Source: [Phialemoniopsis] sp. UDSM-2020 (taxonomy: Eukaryota > Ascomycota > Sordariomycetes > Thyridiales > Thyridiaceae). From it: DNA of 64,000 bases. The DNA lies in the NCBI GenBank assembly GCA_018873225.1, contig JAEILZ010000003.1, positions 682,001-746,000 on the forward strand, written 5' to 3'. Below the pieces are notes generated by a model that did no database searches, had not been told where the DNA came from, and worked only from the letters and a program-made list of their open reading frames with translations. This document shows, piece by piece, positions 25,164-36,906 of the stretch (position 1 is the stretch's first letter; the number at the start of each line of letters is the position of its first letter). The position numbers and the translations under genes were made by a program.

Positions 25164-28100
25164 CACCTCCGGCAGACCTTGGTGAAAAGAAGGAGTGAGA
25201 GGTGACCATGGCAGGTTTGGTCAACGATTGACGCATCATAGCATCAGACCCGGTGCATCTACGGAGTATTCTGCAATTGTGGATTGGTCTCTCAGTGTTT
25301 GATCATTCACCAAGTCGTCGTTCACAACGCAGAGCAAGCTGGGTGTGGACAGCCTCACTCACCAAATGTTTGAGCTAGTGCGCCGCTACAGTAAGGGGGC
25401 GGCCGTAGTAAGCGCAGGGACCAGAACGCTTGCCAGGATTGGCCTGGCCCCCCTGGCGATTGTGCCAAATTGCGTTTGGTGAACAGCACCAGACCCCTAG
25501 CGACGGGAGGAGTTACCGGTCTTTTGGGACGAATATCATTCGGCCATACTACCTTACGCTTTACAGACTCGCTTCTACCAGAGTACGGAGTACATCCACG
25601 TTTACCACCCACACCTTGGATTACCAAATCGAGTGGGCGGTCGACACCAGAGCTCAGAGGGTTACACCGAGCAATTTGACCTTGCTCACGATATCCGTAC
25701 ACAGACCCGATCCTCGCGATGCAACTTCCCCGAGTTGGTTATAGGTAACGACGGCGACTTGTGGGCAGGGAAGAGGCAACATGAGTGTCAGCCTCACTCT
25801 CTCAGTTCAATTCCCTCGGGAAGTGAATGCAAAGTACGGGAACTCTCTGCATTGCATATGTTTACCTGCAAGTAGGCGCGAAGAGGCTTGCGGCAATGCA
25901 CTAATGCATGTCTACGAGTTGATTCCAATCAATCCGACTTGCGGACCTCATTCTTTGAGCGCGCGCCGCTCGCATAGTGCTCACTTACAGTCGTTGGCGG
26001 ATTTCGGCATTGCATTGCAGCGTGGTGGTATTCAACCGTGCTGATCACTATCCAGCCGTGAGCACCATTTCGTGTTGTCAAGCCTCGGTGCCACTCTTGA
26101 CCGAGGAGAACACATGGTGGCTTTCGTGCAATTGGAGGCTGAAGGAGCTCTTTCCAACAGTGGAGTGCATGCGATACGAGTCACAGGCCCATGATTGCTT
26201 GCGTAACGTGGAATATCTGCGAAAGCGGCGACTTTTGACGGCGCAGCTATGGATAGCAGTGTCGACGTCCGCTCATCACCATCTACCACCGTCGCAGGCG
26301 CATTGATGAATTAAGCAAGGGGATGATGCACCACACAGCTAGATCAAACGCAAGGGACAATGTATGTGCGAGGAATAAACGGAGCGACGCCAATCACCAA
26401 CTAACGTTGCGCCCACCGCGCGGCCAGAGCGATATGAGAAACGGAGCACGCCCACAAACCTCTCCTGACATCCCACTCAAGCCGCTAACAGCCCCAACTC
26501 TTTGGAGACAAGGGGCCAGCAGACGTGATAATGTGGATGTTCACTAGGGGCGCTGGCTTTCTTAATTCCCTTTTGGTGTGCGTGACCCCCTCAAGGAAAT
26601 GATAAGCTGCATTCGCCTCCGTTCCAATGGCTCGTTCATTTCTTTTCTGGCGTTCCTGTGTGTTTGAGGCGGCTGTCGAAGCAGGGAGGCCAGGGCCTTT
26701 TTGTACCGTCCAACAACAGGGGGATGATGCCAATGGCAATATATTTCAGAAGGAAGAACGAGAACCGGCATTACCCCCGAAAGCCGAAAGCAAGGAGGTA
26801 ACCAAGATACCTGTGCGTATAAACCAGTTCAGCCGTCGTTCCAGTCAGCTCTCACAGACACGGATCGACAGGCCGTCGCAGCCGCATTCCGCAAGCTCTG
26901 GTCAATCGGGCATTGTACCGACAGGCTTCGTAAGGATGGAGCCTACGAGACAGAGAACAAGGAGCGGGCGAGTAAGTCGAAGTGCAAACCGAGCTGGAGT
27001 GACGGCGTCGGTGGACACAGAGAGTGGACGGACAAGCTGAGACAGAGCCCAGCTGGAGTGTGGCCCCCGACAAAAGACGCTGTAGCGATTCAAATAGCAC
27101 TGGTTCTGCTGACACTACGCAGCAAGGTGTCGGCGACCAGGCGGGTCCAGCCACTGGAAACGGGGGTTAATTATTCAAAGACTATTGCAATCGGCACTGG
27201 ATGGGTGCGCCTGGGCCAAGTCAGTCAGGAGGGCCAAGCACAGGGAAGAAAAAGTCAGGGTCAGGTTCAGGGTGGCATGAGTCGCCTCCGGACGGCAGAC
27301 CCAGAATGGGTGGAATACGGCAAGGCAATGTACTTTGCGCCTCGTAAAACTCGAGCGTGTGCCGCTGTTGGAAAGGTAGCCTTCAGGTGAGTTTGCCGCT
27401 GAAACAGGTGTGGGAGGCCAAGTACCGGTACTTTGTCGCCCCCCATAAGAGTCAGGTTGGGCCTGGTCAGGACACTTTTAAGAGCAACAGGTTATAGGGG
27501 TCCCCACCACCGCCAATACAGACTAAAAGGGCCCTAATCTCGAGACTAAGGCAAGGTACAGAGGTCCGGAGCTACCATCCCAGGCCGTCCAAGGACCCTT
27601 TTGCAGGTCATGGCATCGGCGCCTGGATCTGACTAGGCCTGAGATGGAAGATGGAGGGTGGGAATCGCTGGGAATCCTAATGGAATGGTTCAGGTACGGA
27701 ATATCAGATATGCATGCCACGCTATGCGGCCCCAGTTCGCCTCCACCACCACCCACCCATCAATCCATGCCATGCCGGCCTTCTCCTGGATTCCCACCCC
27801 CGGTTGCTTGACTCTGCTCCTGCTTGCTCACGGCCCTGGACCTTACTCGTGGGTGCATGTCGCCATCATCCCCCGTCATCCTAGAACCCAGCGCGTGCCC
27901 TTTTTTCTGTTGCATACGAAGTACGAGGTGGCTCTGCCAAGAGTGCGCATGTGCACATGTTACTCTGACATTAGAAGCAGGAGAAGTAGGAAGGAAGGAA
28001 CGAGGAAGAAAAAGAAGCAGGTCCTTGACAAGGGGAGGAACCGTAGAATTTAAAATGATAATGCAATAATAAGCAGCATTAAGAACAAACAGACTGGGCC

Positions 28101-28198
28101 GTTCGACAGATTCATTAAGCAATGTACCGTTCACACTATTTTGTGAAGCGGCATCCACATCTATGTACATCCATGATCCATTCATCCCCCCCATGCAT

Positions 28199-28226
28199 GC
28201 CCATCCCATCCCATCCCATCCATCCT
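28199..28226. repeat. CCATC pentanucleotide microsatellite
   Basis: Four CCATC-type units followed by CATCC remnants; neighbouring sequence (28140-28200) is also CAT/CCAT-rich. Confidence 0.75.
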
Positions 28227-28400
28227 CCAAGCGGCGTACGATCCATCATCCATGCCGCCGCGCCACGGCCAGCGCCTTGCCTTGCCTTGCCTCGTCCCTC
28301 GTCCGGGTGTGCAGTAGTTACATGACACCTTCTTGACATTCTAGGTCCCTTCTTTCGTACTTGACTAGTTTCAAATCGACCGTACACTAATCCTGATCCC

Positions 28401-29796
28401 TTCTTTCGTTCTAGCCAACTGGGCTAACTTAGCTTCCACTCTCTCGTCTCGACTCTTGTCCTTCTCTCTCGACTCTCTCTCTCTCCTTTCCCCATATTTT
28501 TCACTTCCCTTTCCCGTCGTTATTCCAAGTCAGTCACTTTTAATAATACTCACCTCCTGCCGCTACCGCTCCGGTCACACTCCTTCTCTCTCCCGGTTGC
28601 TTCCTCGCTCCTCTCTTCCTTTTGTTTCTTTTTTTTCTTACTCTCTGGACCTCCATCTCCCTGTCTTCCTTGCTTTGCTACAGACCGATCTCTGGATACC
28701 CGATCTACATCCATTGGTGGCATTCGACTCTCGACGACAGTAAATAGCCCCCTTAATCACAAGCCGGGGTTGCCAATTCGGGATTGCTCTAGCACGCCTC
28801 ACCCATTCCGGTCTTCGCAGCGGACAGACACATCACAACCACAACCGCCGCCGCCGCCACAACACCATTCTCGCCTTTCGTCTTTGCTGTGGTACGACAT
28901 TGGCAAACGCAACTCTCCGTCTATCTCTCTTATTACTCACACACACGCCTTCTTGCCTTGCCGTCCCCGTTGAGCAAGACACCCACTGCTTCTCTTCCGT
29001 CCGGATGTATTAGAATCTCGGCCTCCCGGCACATACTCTTTGGTCCATTCGACCTCTTTCCGTTCTTTGTTGCTACTTTGCACATCTTTTTTTCGAAGCA
29101 GTTAAGCTATTGCTTCCCTCGACAAATCAGCACTTATTCGGATAATCTTGCTGTCTTGCAGCTCGCCTCTCTTGCTCGAAAACGGAAGGGCATCCTTGTC
29201 TAATCTTTAGGCGGTGCACTGCAAACAATCCTGCACAGAAACCTCGCGAGTCCAAACCTGTCAATCCTTGGCTGGAGCTCTCCGGACTCCCTTTTCTACT
29301 CCAGTAGGTTGCCCTCTGTCGCTTCCCTTTATGTATTGTGGTGCACATTGGGTGCACTGCGCATGCTGCACCCAGTGTCGAACCACATTGGGCCCAATCG
29401 CAAGTATGCAATCAGCCGATGAACAGGCACGAGACCGAACTCTGTGCACCGAGCTGCTGCTGCTGCTCCTTTCTGCCATCTCTTGGATCCCCTGGTTTGC
29501 GAGCAGAAACAAGAAATGCATTCAAATACACTTGGGGGCCTTCCAGCTAATCTTGCGTGTTTCTACAGCAGTATAACCTTTTTGACTGGCTTTTCCCCCA
29601 TACCTGTGGTGCATTCAACTTTTTGTTCCTGGCACACATCGGGCTTTGTCAGTCATATACGCATCTATATATACAGAGAGGGCGATTTGCGCCTCACATT
29701 CTATGCCCCTGAGTGGCACCCTTCACTAAACTTAATACAACCCCCTTCGAGAAGCATCTGGCTAGGTCAGCTGGATATCTCAAAAGCACAGACAAA
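28401..29796 (+). promoter_or_regulatory. Long CT-rich promoter/leader of the SOK1/TCP11 gene
   Basis: About 1.4 kb, strongly pyrimidine-rich on the plus strand at 28440-28700 (CTCTCT runs near 28466-28486), as is common around fungal transcription starts. A TATATATA box lies at 29666-29673. A nine-codon upstream ORF including its stop (ATG 29703, TAA 29727-29729) lies between that box and the main ATG at 29797. Where transcription starts is unknown: near 28.7 kb it would give a leader of about 1 kb, and at the TATA box a short one. Confidence 0.5.
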
Positions 29797-31839
29797 ATGA
29801 GCGACCAGAGCGCAAGTAATAGGATAAACGGCGGGTTCGTTTCGAGCCACGGGAGAACGAAATCAGACGAGACCGGGGCCGAGGGCACGGTAGAAACTAG
29901 CATGGGCTCGACGCAACAGCAGGAGGATAGGACCCGGCTCAGTCAACTCTCGCAGGACCTCCCTCGCAAGTACGACGAGAGACATGTCGCAAGTCCGGCT
30001 GTCTCAGATGCGCTGTCCCGCACCAACTCCGACTTCTCGGCCAGATCTGCGTCACCCCAAGTATCGCCGAGGGAACGCGAACTGCGCGTCCCGCAGCCAC
30101 GACGGCTCGAGCCTCCGGTCACCAAGGCCACGCTGAGCGAATTGGACGTTACCAAGATCATCCACAACCCCAAGCTGCGGCACGACATCAACTTTGACCC
30201 AGAGCTGCACTTTCGGCCGAATTTGGATGGGGAGAAGGGCCGGAGGAAACAGGAAAAGGCGAACCAGTTTTGGAATGCGCTGCAGGAGCAACTCATTCAG
30301 TTCGTGGTGGATAGGGAAGGATTCGTCCGGGACCACGGTGCCGAGGACAACTGGTGTCTGCCCCTGCTTTTGAAGTCAGTCAAGGAGATCATTCAAACGC
30401 TGGTACCGGCGAGGGACAGGGAATTCCTGAACGAGGGCCTCAACGTGGAGCTGCTGATGCAGCAGTTCAACCGCGGAATTGCCGACCTGGAGAAGCTTGC
30501 GCAGTGGCTCGCATCGGTGCTCAAGTTGCACTGCGCACCTATGAGGGACGAGTGGGTGGACGAGATGTATAACAAGCTGAGCAACGGTAACCGCAACAAC
30601 GACATGGGCGCGCTCGTCAAGGGCATGTGCAGCCTGCTCGGAGTCTTGGAGGCCATGAAACTCGACGTGGCCAACCACCAGATTCGCTGCCTGCGCCCGC
30701 ACCTCATCGAGGATACGGTCCTTTTCGAGCAGCGCTTCTTCTGTAAGAAGATCCAGAGCGGCCGTCTCGACATCCGCCAGGCCAAGCAGTGGTACATCCG
30801 AGCGCTAAACGCCAGCCCGACGCCACGTGGTCAGGCTTTTGGAGACGCGGCTCCCTTCTTCGAGGCGCTGGCCGCTCTCATCATGCCCTCTGCCGAGAGC
30901 ACTGCGGTGCCAAGCACCTTCCTCTTCGACGAGGAGCGCCTGCTCAAGCTGCGCTCGGATATGTGCGATGCTATTAACCTCGAGGTGTGCATGCGCGTCT
31001 TTGAGCAGGCAGACAGTCTCCTGAGGGCCACCGCCTCCCTCTCCATCCCCTCGTCGGTCCCGTCGTACGTCGCCGACGAGGAGCGCCACTCCCTCCGCTC
31101 GAGCACCTCCTCCGACGAGTTCAACTTCAACGCGCCCATTTCACGGCCCTCGAGCCTCGCCCTTAGCTCTACATCGGCCAGCTCATCCCCTCGCACCTCA
31201 GCATGCTTCCTCTCGGCCCAGAACCTGCAGCAGCAGAGCGAGCAGGCCGAGGCCAAGGCTCGCTCCCGCGCCGTCTACGCCTCCTTGCTGGCCCTCCTGC
31301 ACACGGCGCCACCCGCGTCCGCGAGGCAGCGCTGGCAGGGCCTCTCATCGTCGCTCTCCCTCGAGATCTTCCGGCACCTCGGCGCCCCGGCCTCGTTCCT
31401 GCGCAACATCGAGGAGGCATTGGATAAGAACCTATGCCACAACCAGTCCTCAGGAGGGGCAGGCGACAGTGCGCCCCTGTTCCGCGACGTCGAGCGCCAC
31501 TTCCACGCTCGTCTCGTCGCCGAGGCCGGCCGCCGCGTACGCGACCTGCGCGATCTCTCGGGTGTCGATCTCTTCACCGTTGCCACGGGCGGCCGTGTTG
31601 CTGGCGGCGGTAGCGGGAGCAGCAGCTCACGCGCCGCTTCGTGGAACGTGTCCCCAGCGGCCGTGGCGGCTGCACGAGAGCGTGAGCTCAGCAGCGAGGG
31701 TCGCGATGCGCGCGAGGACGGCGGCATCGAGGACATGGCCATGAGGCTTGCTCACCTGGGCCTGCTTCACTGGCGCGTCTGGGCCGAGATCGTGTACATT
31801 CCCACCGACGAGGCACGCATGGCTAGCGCTCAGCAGTAA
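29797..31839 (+). CDS. SOK1: T-complex 11 (TCP11) family protein, SOK1-like
   Basis: Intronless, 680 residues from the ATG at 29797 (ACAAAATGAGC context). The frame is open a little further upstream, but without an ATG. The N-terminal 110 residues are polar and disordered, with many Ser/Thr-Pro sites. The TCP11 domain starts around residue 118: LRHDINFDPELHFRPNLDG is a strongly conserved block, followed by an all-helical region (about 145-640). Yeast Sok1 suppresses loss of protein kinase A, and mouse Tcp11 acts in sperm; the molecular activity is not established. A Ser-rich insert lies at about 420-490, with another Gly/Ser stretch near 605-620. Convergent with vph-1. A link to cAMP signalling is inferred only from the yeast name. 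Confidence 0.9.
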   Translation: MSDQSASNRINGGFVSSHGRTKSDETGAEGTVETSMGSTQQQEDRTRLSQLSQDLPRKYDERHVASPAVSDALSRTNSDFSARSASPQVSPRERELRVPQPRRLEPPVTKATLSELDVTKIIHNPKLRHDINFDPELHFRPNLDGEKGRRKQEKANQFWNALQEQLIQFVVDREGFVRDHGAEDNWCLPLLLKSVKEIIQTLVPARDREFLNEGLNVELLMQQFNRGIADLEKLAQWLASVLKLHCAPMRDEWVDEMYNKLSNGNRNNDMGALVKGMCSLLGVLEAMKLDVANHQIRCLRPHLIEDTVLFEQRFFCKKIQSGRLDIRQAKQWYIRALNASPTPRGQAFGDAAPFFEALAALIMPSAESTAVPSTFLFDEERLLKLRSDMCDAINLEVCMRVFEQADSLLRATASLSIPSSVPSYVADEERHSLRSSTSSDEFNFNAPISRPSSLALSSTSASSSPRTSACFLSAQNLQQQSEQAEAKARSRAVYASLLALLHTAPPASARQRWQGLSSSLSLEIFRHLGAPASFLRNIEEALDKNLCHNQSSGGAGDSAPLFRDVERHFHARLVAEAGRRVRDLRDLSGVDLFTVATGGRVAGGGSGSSSSRAASWNVSPAAVAAARERELSSEGRDAREDGGIEDMAMRLAHLGLLHWRVWAEIVYIPTDEARMASAQQ

Positions 31840-32947
31840 AGGCGTTTCAGCACCTACACACTACAATCTACTAGACTCATCAGGATACCCAGGAGTGCTC
31901 ACTACTCCTGTCTCCTTCTTCCCATCCCCCACCGACTATCATCTTTTTAGAATACCCAAGGTCTCCCTTTTTCTCGACGGCACATATCTACCGCCGTTTT
32001 TTGTAATACTCCCACAACCTCCATTTCTCCGTCGGAACCATTGCATCGCTTGCTTTCGTCTCTCGCACACAAATCATATCCAGGGTGTTTTGTCTTTGCT
32101 TGGTTTTGTTTACAGGCACATGGGAAGAGAAGGAAATACCACACTAGCACACCATGGACTGTGCCTTCCTTTCTTGTTTTCTTACTGGCGTTCTTTTTGC
32201 CTCATTCTGGGCAGGCGCAGAAACCACAGCAGCCGCTGCTGCTATTTGCATCATTAGTTCGAGGGGGAGAGAGAAAAAGAGAGGAGGAAAGACCGCGAGG
32301 ACAGCACTCAGAAGCTGTGTGGAGGATGGGCGGGCATTTGCATCTTCAGCAGCCTTATTGTTTCTCTTGGCTTTTTCTTGCTGCTCTACTGCTTGATTCC
32401 CTGGGTTCTTCTCATCTGCATTGCTTGCTGCCTCGGAGTAGGTGTTGGTCCTTTTTACCCTGTTACACATGCTAGACAAGAGGGTGTGCTCTTTTTTTGA
32501 TATCCAGCTACCAACTGCTACAATACAAAGTTTGAATGGTCCAGACCAATTTCTAGAGAAGACGACTTTTTCGTGCTTGACTCTTGGTGATTGAATCTTG
32601 TGTTGAAGGGAGGAGAAAGAGAAGTCTGATGGAAGGACGAGAAATGGAGGGGGGGTTTATACTCGCGATTTCCTCCATGTCAGGAAGGCACGCAACGCAG
32701 TCGCGGCTTCCTACCCAAGTCTGACTGCGCAAGTGGACTGCGATTAATACTTTCTTTGTCTTCTGCTCACTTTCAGTGCGAACATGGCAAGTACATCTAA
32801 CATGATTGAACATAGTAAAAAACAGATCGCATATCGGACCCCCAACCCAGGGGCAACTATCTATAACATCTATGTATGGTACACACGAGCCGCTCGAGAC
32901 ATTATCAGGTAAGGAGGAGATATCCCACCGTGTCCACGAGCAACGTC
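31840..32947. other. Convergent 3' regions of SOK1-like gene and vph-1
   Basis: About 1.1 kb, T-rich on the plus strand after the SOK1-like stop. No gene seen. Confidence 0.5.
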
Positions 32948-35730
32948 TTAACCCAAGTATTCCCTCAGCTCCTCCGACTCCTCCAGCTGCGTCGTGAACG
33001 AGAACGGCGCAAAAGGCCATCCGCCAAACTCGGCAAACTTGGAGAAGGACTCGACCCATGCAAGACGCAGAGCTATGTATTTGTTAGCTTTCGGAAATCT
33101 ACTTTTCGTAAGATTTTGGGTTCATGTCAAAACTTACAGTGAAGCATGGCAGAGACACCCTCCATGATGATCAGAATGACGCAGGACAGGAAGAAGAACA
33201 TGAAGAAGGCAATGACGAGGAAGATGGCGCCGCCGATGCCAGTCATCTTGAATGCCGGGGCGAGAGTCATGGACCACAGCACAGCACTGAGCTGCTGGTG
33301 AGCCAGCGACAGGGCCCAAAGACGGAGGTAGGAGGCGGTGTGGGAAACGCAGTTCAGGCAGAACTCGATGGTGTGGATGACCTGGTGGATCATGACCTCG
33401 CTGAACTCAAACTCCTCGTGCTCCTCCTCGCCGAGGTCCTGGGTGATCATGGCGACGCCCTCGCCGTCACTCTCCATGCTGAGACGCCCGTTGCCGACAT
33501 GTCCATCGTCGTCATCGTCATCAGCATCAAGAGCACTGACACGGGAGCGCTCGCCAATGCCGCGGTAGCCCTGGCCACGAGCGCGGTTGTGTTCCCGGCG
33601 CAGCCAGAATGGTTTCAGGAAGAGCAGGATGGGGACCTGAACGAAGGCCACAAGTAGGAGGATGACTTGGACAGTCGCTTGGCCCCTGTAAAGTTGAACA
33701 TCCAAAGTTCCTGGCTGCAGGAACATGTAGATCAACATGTTGAGCAGCCCGGGAGCCGGGTACGAGGGCCCTTCCGCGGGGTTCCAGTCCACAGTCCACT
33801 TGTAGATGATGCAAACAACAAGGTAACCGAAGATGGACTGAAAGAAGATCATGCCCGGCACAAAGTTGCCCCAGATGTCGACAGGACGCTTGAAGTGTCT
33901 TGCGTTGATGTAGGAGAAGCAGAGCGAGTACGTCATGTGTGCCCAACCAAGGATGATACTCATCTTCATCTTGTAACTGTTGCTGAAGAGAAGGTCGTTC
34001 TCGGTATCGTGCCACATCCAGTCCAAACCGAAGGGATAGCGGTAGTTGCCTTTCAGCGTGGCCGGGACACTCATGCCGGGCTGCCAGTTGTCAGGAGGGC
34101 TCCACTGCCATGCGCTGGGGAACAGCGTCAACGACTTGGAGAAGGCATCGTTGTAGATCAGTCCGGTGTACATGGAGAAGACAGCCATGACCAGGGCAAT
34201 GTATCGACCGTAGTAGACCATAGCGAACAGCTCAAAGGTGACCTTCTTGAGCGGCTTCTCCCAGTAGATCATGGCAACCGAGGCGCAGAACATGATGACA
34301 GCGTGACCGAAATCGCCAAACATGACGGCGAAGAGGAAGGGGAAGGTAACAATGACAGGCAGTGCCGGGTTAACTTCTTGGTAGGTGGCCGTACCGTAAG
34401 CGTTGACGATGGTCTGGAACGCCTCGGTAAACTTGTTGGTCTTGAGGTAGGTTGGCGGGGTCTTGTTTGTCTTGATCTCATTAATGATAGAGGGGACAGA
34501 GAGACCAGCTCTATTAGTCACATCCTGAAGGGTCGTTCGGATGAGAGGCAAGTCGTGGGTTGGGCACCATCCTTCCGCAATGAGGGTACGGCGAGCCCGG
34601 TCGTATGAGAAGAGGTTCAGGGTGTTGTAGACAGCCTTCTCCTTGCTGATCAGAATCATCCAGGCAGCCAGAGACTGCGAAATCTGAGACAGCTCGGCAT
34701 TCAGAGTCTGCTGGGTGTTCCTAAGAACGTTCTGAACATCGTTGAGCCTGGCGTTGACCTCGTGGAGCTGATCTCTTCGAAGATCGCTGTTTTCGTCGAC
34801 GTTGTAGACCTCGGCACCCATGGACTCGGAGATCTTCCTGATCTTGGCCAGGATCTCCTTGCCGTGCGCAAAGATGACGAATACGTTCTTCTGGATGGCC
34901 TCGTTGTTGGTCGGGTCGATGAGCGGCTCGGGGATCTCGGACTGGTTCATGTACAAGTTTCCACGGAGCGTGCGCCACAGGATGCGCTCAAAGGCACCCA
35001 CACGGTCCCTAGGGATGACACCGGCAACGAACCCAATGTTCATGCCCGAGAAGGAGCGCTCGACTTCGGGGGACTGGTAGTGCTGCTCGACATCGTTGAG
35101 CAGAGGGGCGTCGTCCTCCTCGGTCGAAGCCCGGATCTCCTCCACGTTACCGTGAGCACGGTCGAAGAAGCTGCCAGCCTCCCGGAGGACCCAACGCCAC
35201 TCGGTGAGCTCGACCTCGCGCTTCTTCAAGGTTTCGTAGCTGTCGTTGAGCTGGAACACGCGCTGCTCGAGGCTCTGGCTTCGTTCGGCGAGCTCGTCAA
35301 TCTCGGTGGTGGTTGGCGGGGCGAGGGACTCGACGTCGAGATCTAGCTTTCGAAGCTGGATCCCACCCTTGTCCATCTGCGCGTGAAAGTATCCTAAGAA
35401 TTCATCAGCAACCCAGCCTATATTGGTCTCGTGAGGTTTCGGGGTTCCGGCATACGCAATTGTCGCTCCACATTGTCAAGACGTCGGATCTCCTGGGTGA
35501 ATGCCCGCTGGAAGGCGGTAACATCTCCGTTAAGCTAGGATAGCATTAGCATCTCCCAGATAATTGTCATCTGCCAACCTCTTGATGAAAAGGGAGCTTA
35601 CATCGCGAAACTGGACCAGCCCAACCTCGCCGAGGGCGTTGACAACCTCCCTGCCAATCTCGTTGGAAATGTACAGCTGGACCATACTCATGTCCGCCGA
35701 GCGGAACGGAGTATCGCGTGCCGGAGCCAT
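32948..35730 (-). CDS. vph-1: V-type H+-ATPase V0 subunit a
   Basis: Four exons: 35730-35602, 35534-35456, 35393-33138 and 33072-32948, giving 862 residues, the usual size for Vph1/Stv1. The N-terminal half (about 1-400) is the cytosolic arm with coiled-coil segments. It begins with [20 protein letters not shown], typical of the family. The C-terminal half has about eight membrane helices. The segment [20 protein letters not shown] contains the arginine essential for proton transfer. The last short exon restores [19 protein letters not shown], also highly conserved. Subunit a forms the proton half-channels next to the c-ring and anchors V1 to the vacuolar or Golgi membrane. The third exon ends one base into a codon that the last exon completes, which confirms the splice. 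Two long antisense ORFs on the plus strand are shadows. Confidence 0.97.
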
Positions 35731-36906
35731 CTTGTCGACTCCAATGCTCCGAAAGCTCCAGAAGCTGCACGCGGGGGGTCGGTAGACGTTTGATGGCTTC
35801 TTTGATGATGAACCGTTGAACGAAGCTTACGACAGGGAGGAAGCTCCAGGTGTTGCCTTCCCGCAGTCAGCGGGTCCATTATGCTGTTGCCTGAGGCAAT
35901 AAAAGTTCCAAGGTTGCGGATCCCCAGGTACGTAATTTCAGGTCGCTCCACGGGCCAAAGCCACGCTACCCACCCACTACTGTGGCGCTCTTCAGCATCT
36001 GATAAGCTTATGGCAAGAACACAATTGTGCTGCCTTGAGCATATCAGTTCAATGTTCCATGTGGGCAAGGCAATATATCAACTTATTCTTTTCAGTAAGG
36101 TAATGGGTTACACCACTATCTGATTTGCATAATGTCGATTGCTAGTATGGCGCATCTTCCAGCCAATCCGACTCCTGTATCAGGTAAGTACAGAGGGACG
36201 GCGGATGCTACATTGACGATCAAATACTCGATAATCCAGTTTGCACAAAATATACAATTACTTGTTCATTCAAGGGGTATTTCCGAATACTACAAGTCTT
36301 TCCCGTTTTCCTGACCTTCCAAAAAGCAAGTACATGAAATGCCCATCATCATGGATAATAACAACGCCCCCCGGGGTATGAAGCCGCCCGTATCCTCGAC
36401 CGAAGTTCCAGGTCCCAGCCAAGTAAAAAATGCCCTCGCTAAGCTGATAAGGGTAATTCTTTCGCTGCAAAGTGATGAAAAGGGCTTCTTATCCCCTGCC
36501 GGAAACGTGACGATCATGACATCATGCCTGATATAGATAAGAAAGGTCGCTGCTCTTTTTTTGTCTTTCTCTTTTCCGGATAACGCGTCCAAACGCCCGT
36601 CATATGCTTTTTGGTGAATCCATTGCTCCCAATGCGCCGTGCTTGCTTCGCTGCGAAATGCAGATGTTCATGCTTGTGTGGGATCCGTCGAACGGTCCCA
36701 TAATAAAAAAAATATCGAAAGTCGGTTCGAATATACAAAGGTTGCAGGCTGAAATTTCGATCCCCCTGTCAGGTATCGACTGCTAGATGGGGGGTTATCC
36801 CACTACCCAAACCCATCTAGGTCAGTACCTCGCAGAGACGTCTTATTTACCCTTACCACCTCTGTAGTCGTAATAAAATTTAGTCGTCCGTAACCTTTGC
36901 CCAAGG
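35731..36906. other. vph-1 promoter region and 3' end of the F-box gene
   Basis: About 1.2 kb, no supportable gene. AT-rich around 36050-36330 and 36690-36730. Confidence 0.5.

Larger units (their letters stand above)
20841..28400. other. Gene-poor stretch, about 7.5 kb
   Basis: I checked both strands and found no conserved protein motif, no RNA gene and no clear transposon. The open frames (for example 21514-22239 plus, 22361-23023 minus, 24396-24773 plus) lack domain character and codon bias. Small landmarks: TATA-like runs near 21665-21675 and 22213-22222, three CTCCGG units near 23878-23893, a TGACGTCA palindrome near 24347-24354, an AGTC tetranucleotide run near 25146-25163, and CCATC repeats near 28199-28226. 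Composition looks lower in GC than the coding DNA. Confidence 0.6.

Noticed and set aside
33124..35346. Three long plus-strand frames opposite vph-1
   Set aside because: Shadows of the biased vph-1 coding sequence.
36715..36745. GGTTCGA sequence resembling a tRNA B box
   Set aside because: The next bases do not fit the B box, and no A box or cloverleaf can be formed nearby. Other TTCGA hits failed the same test.
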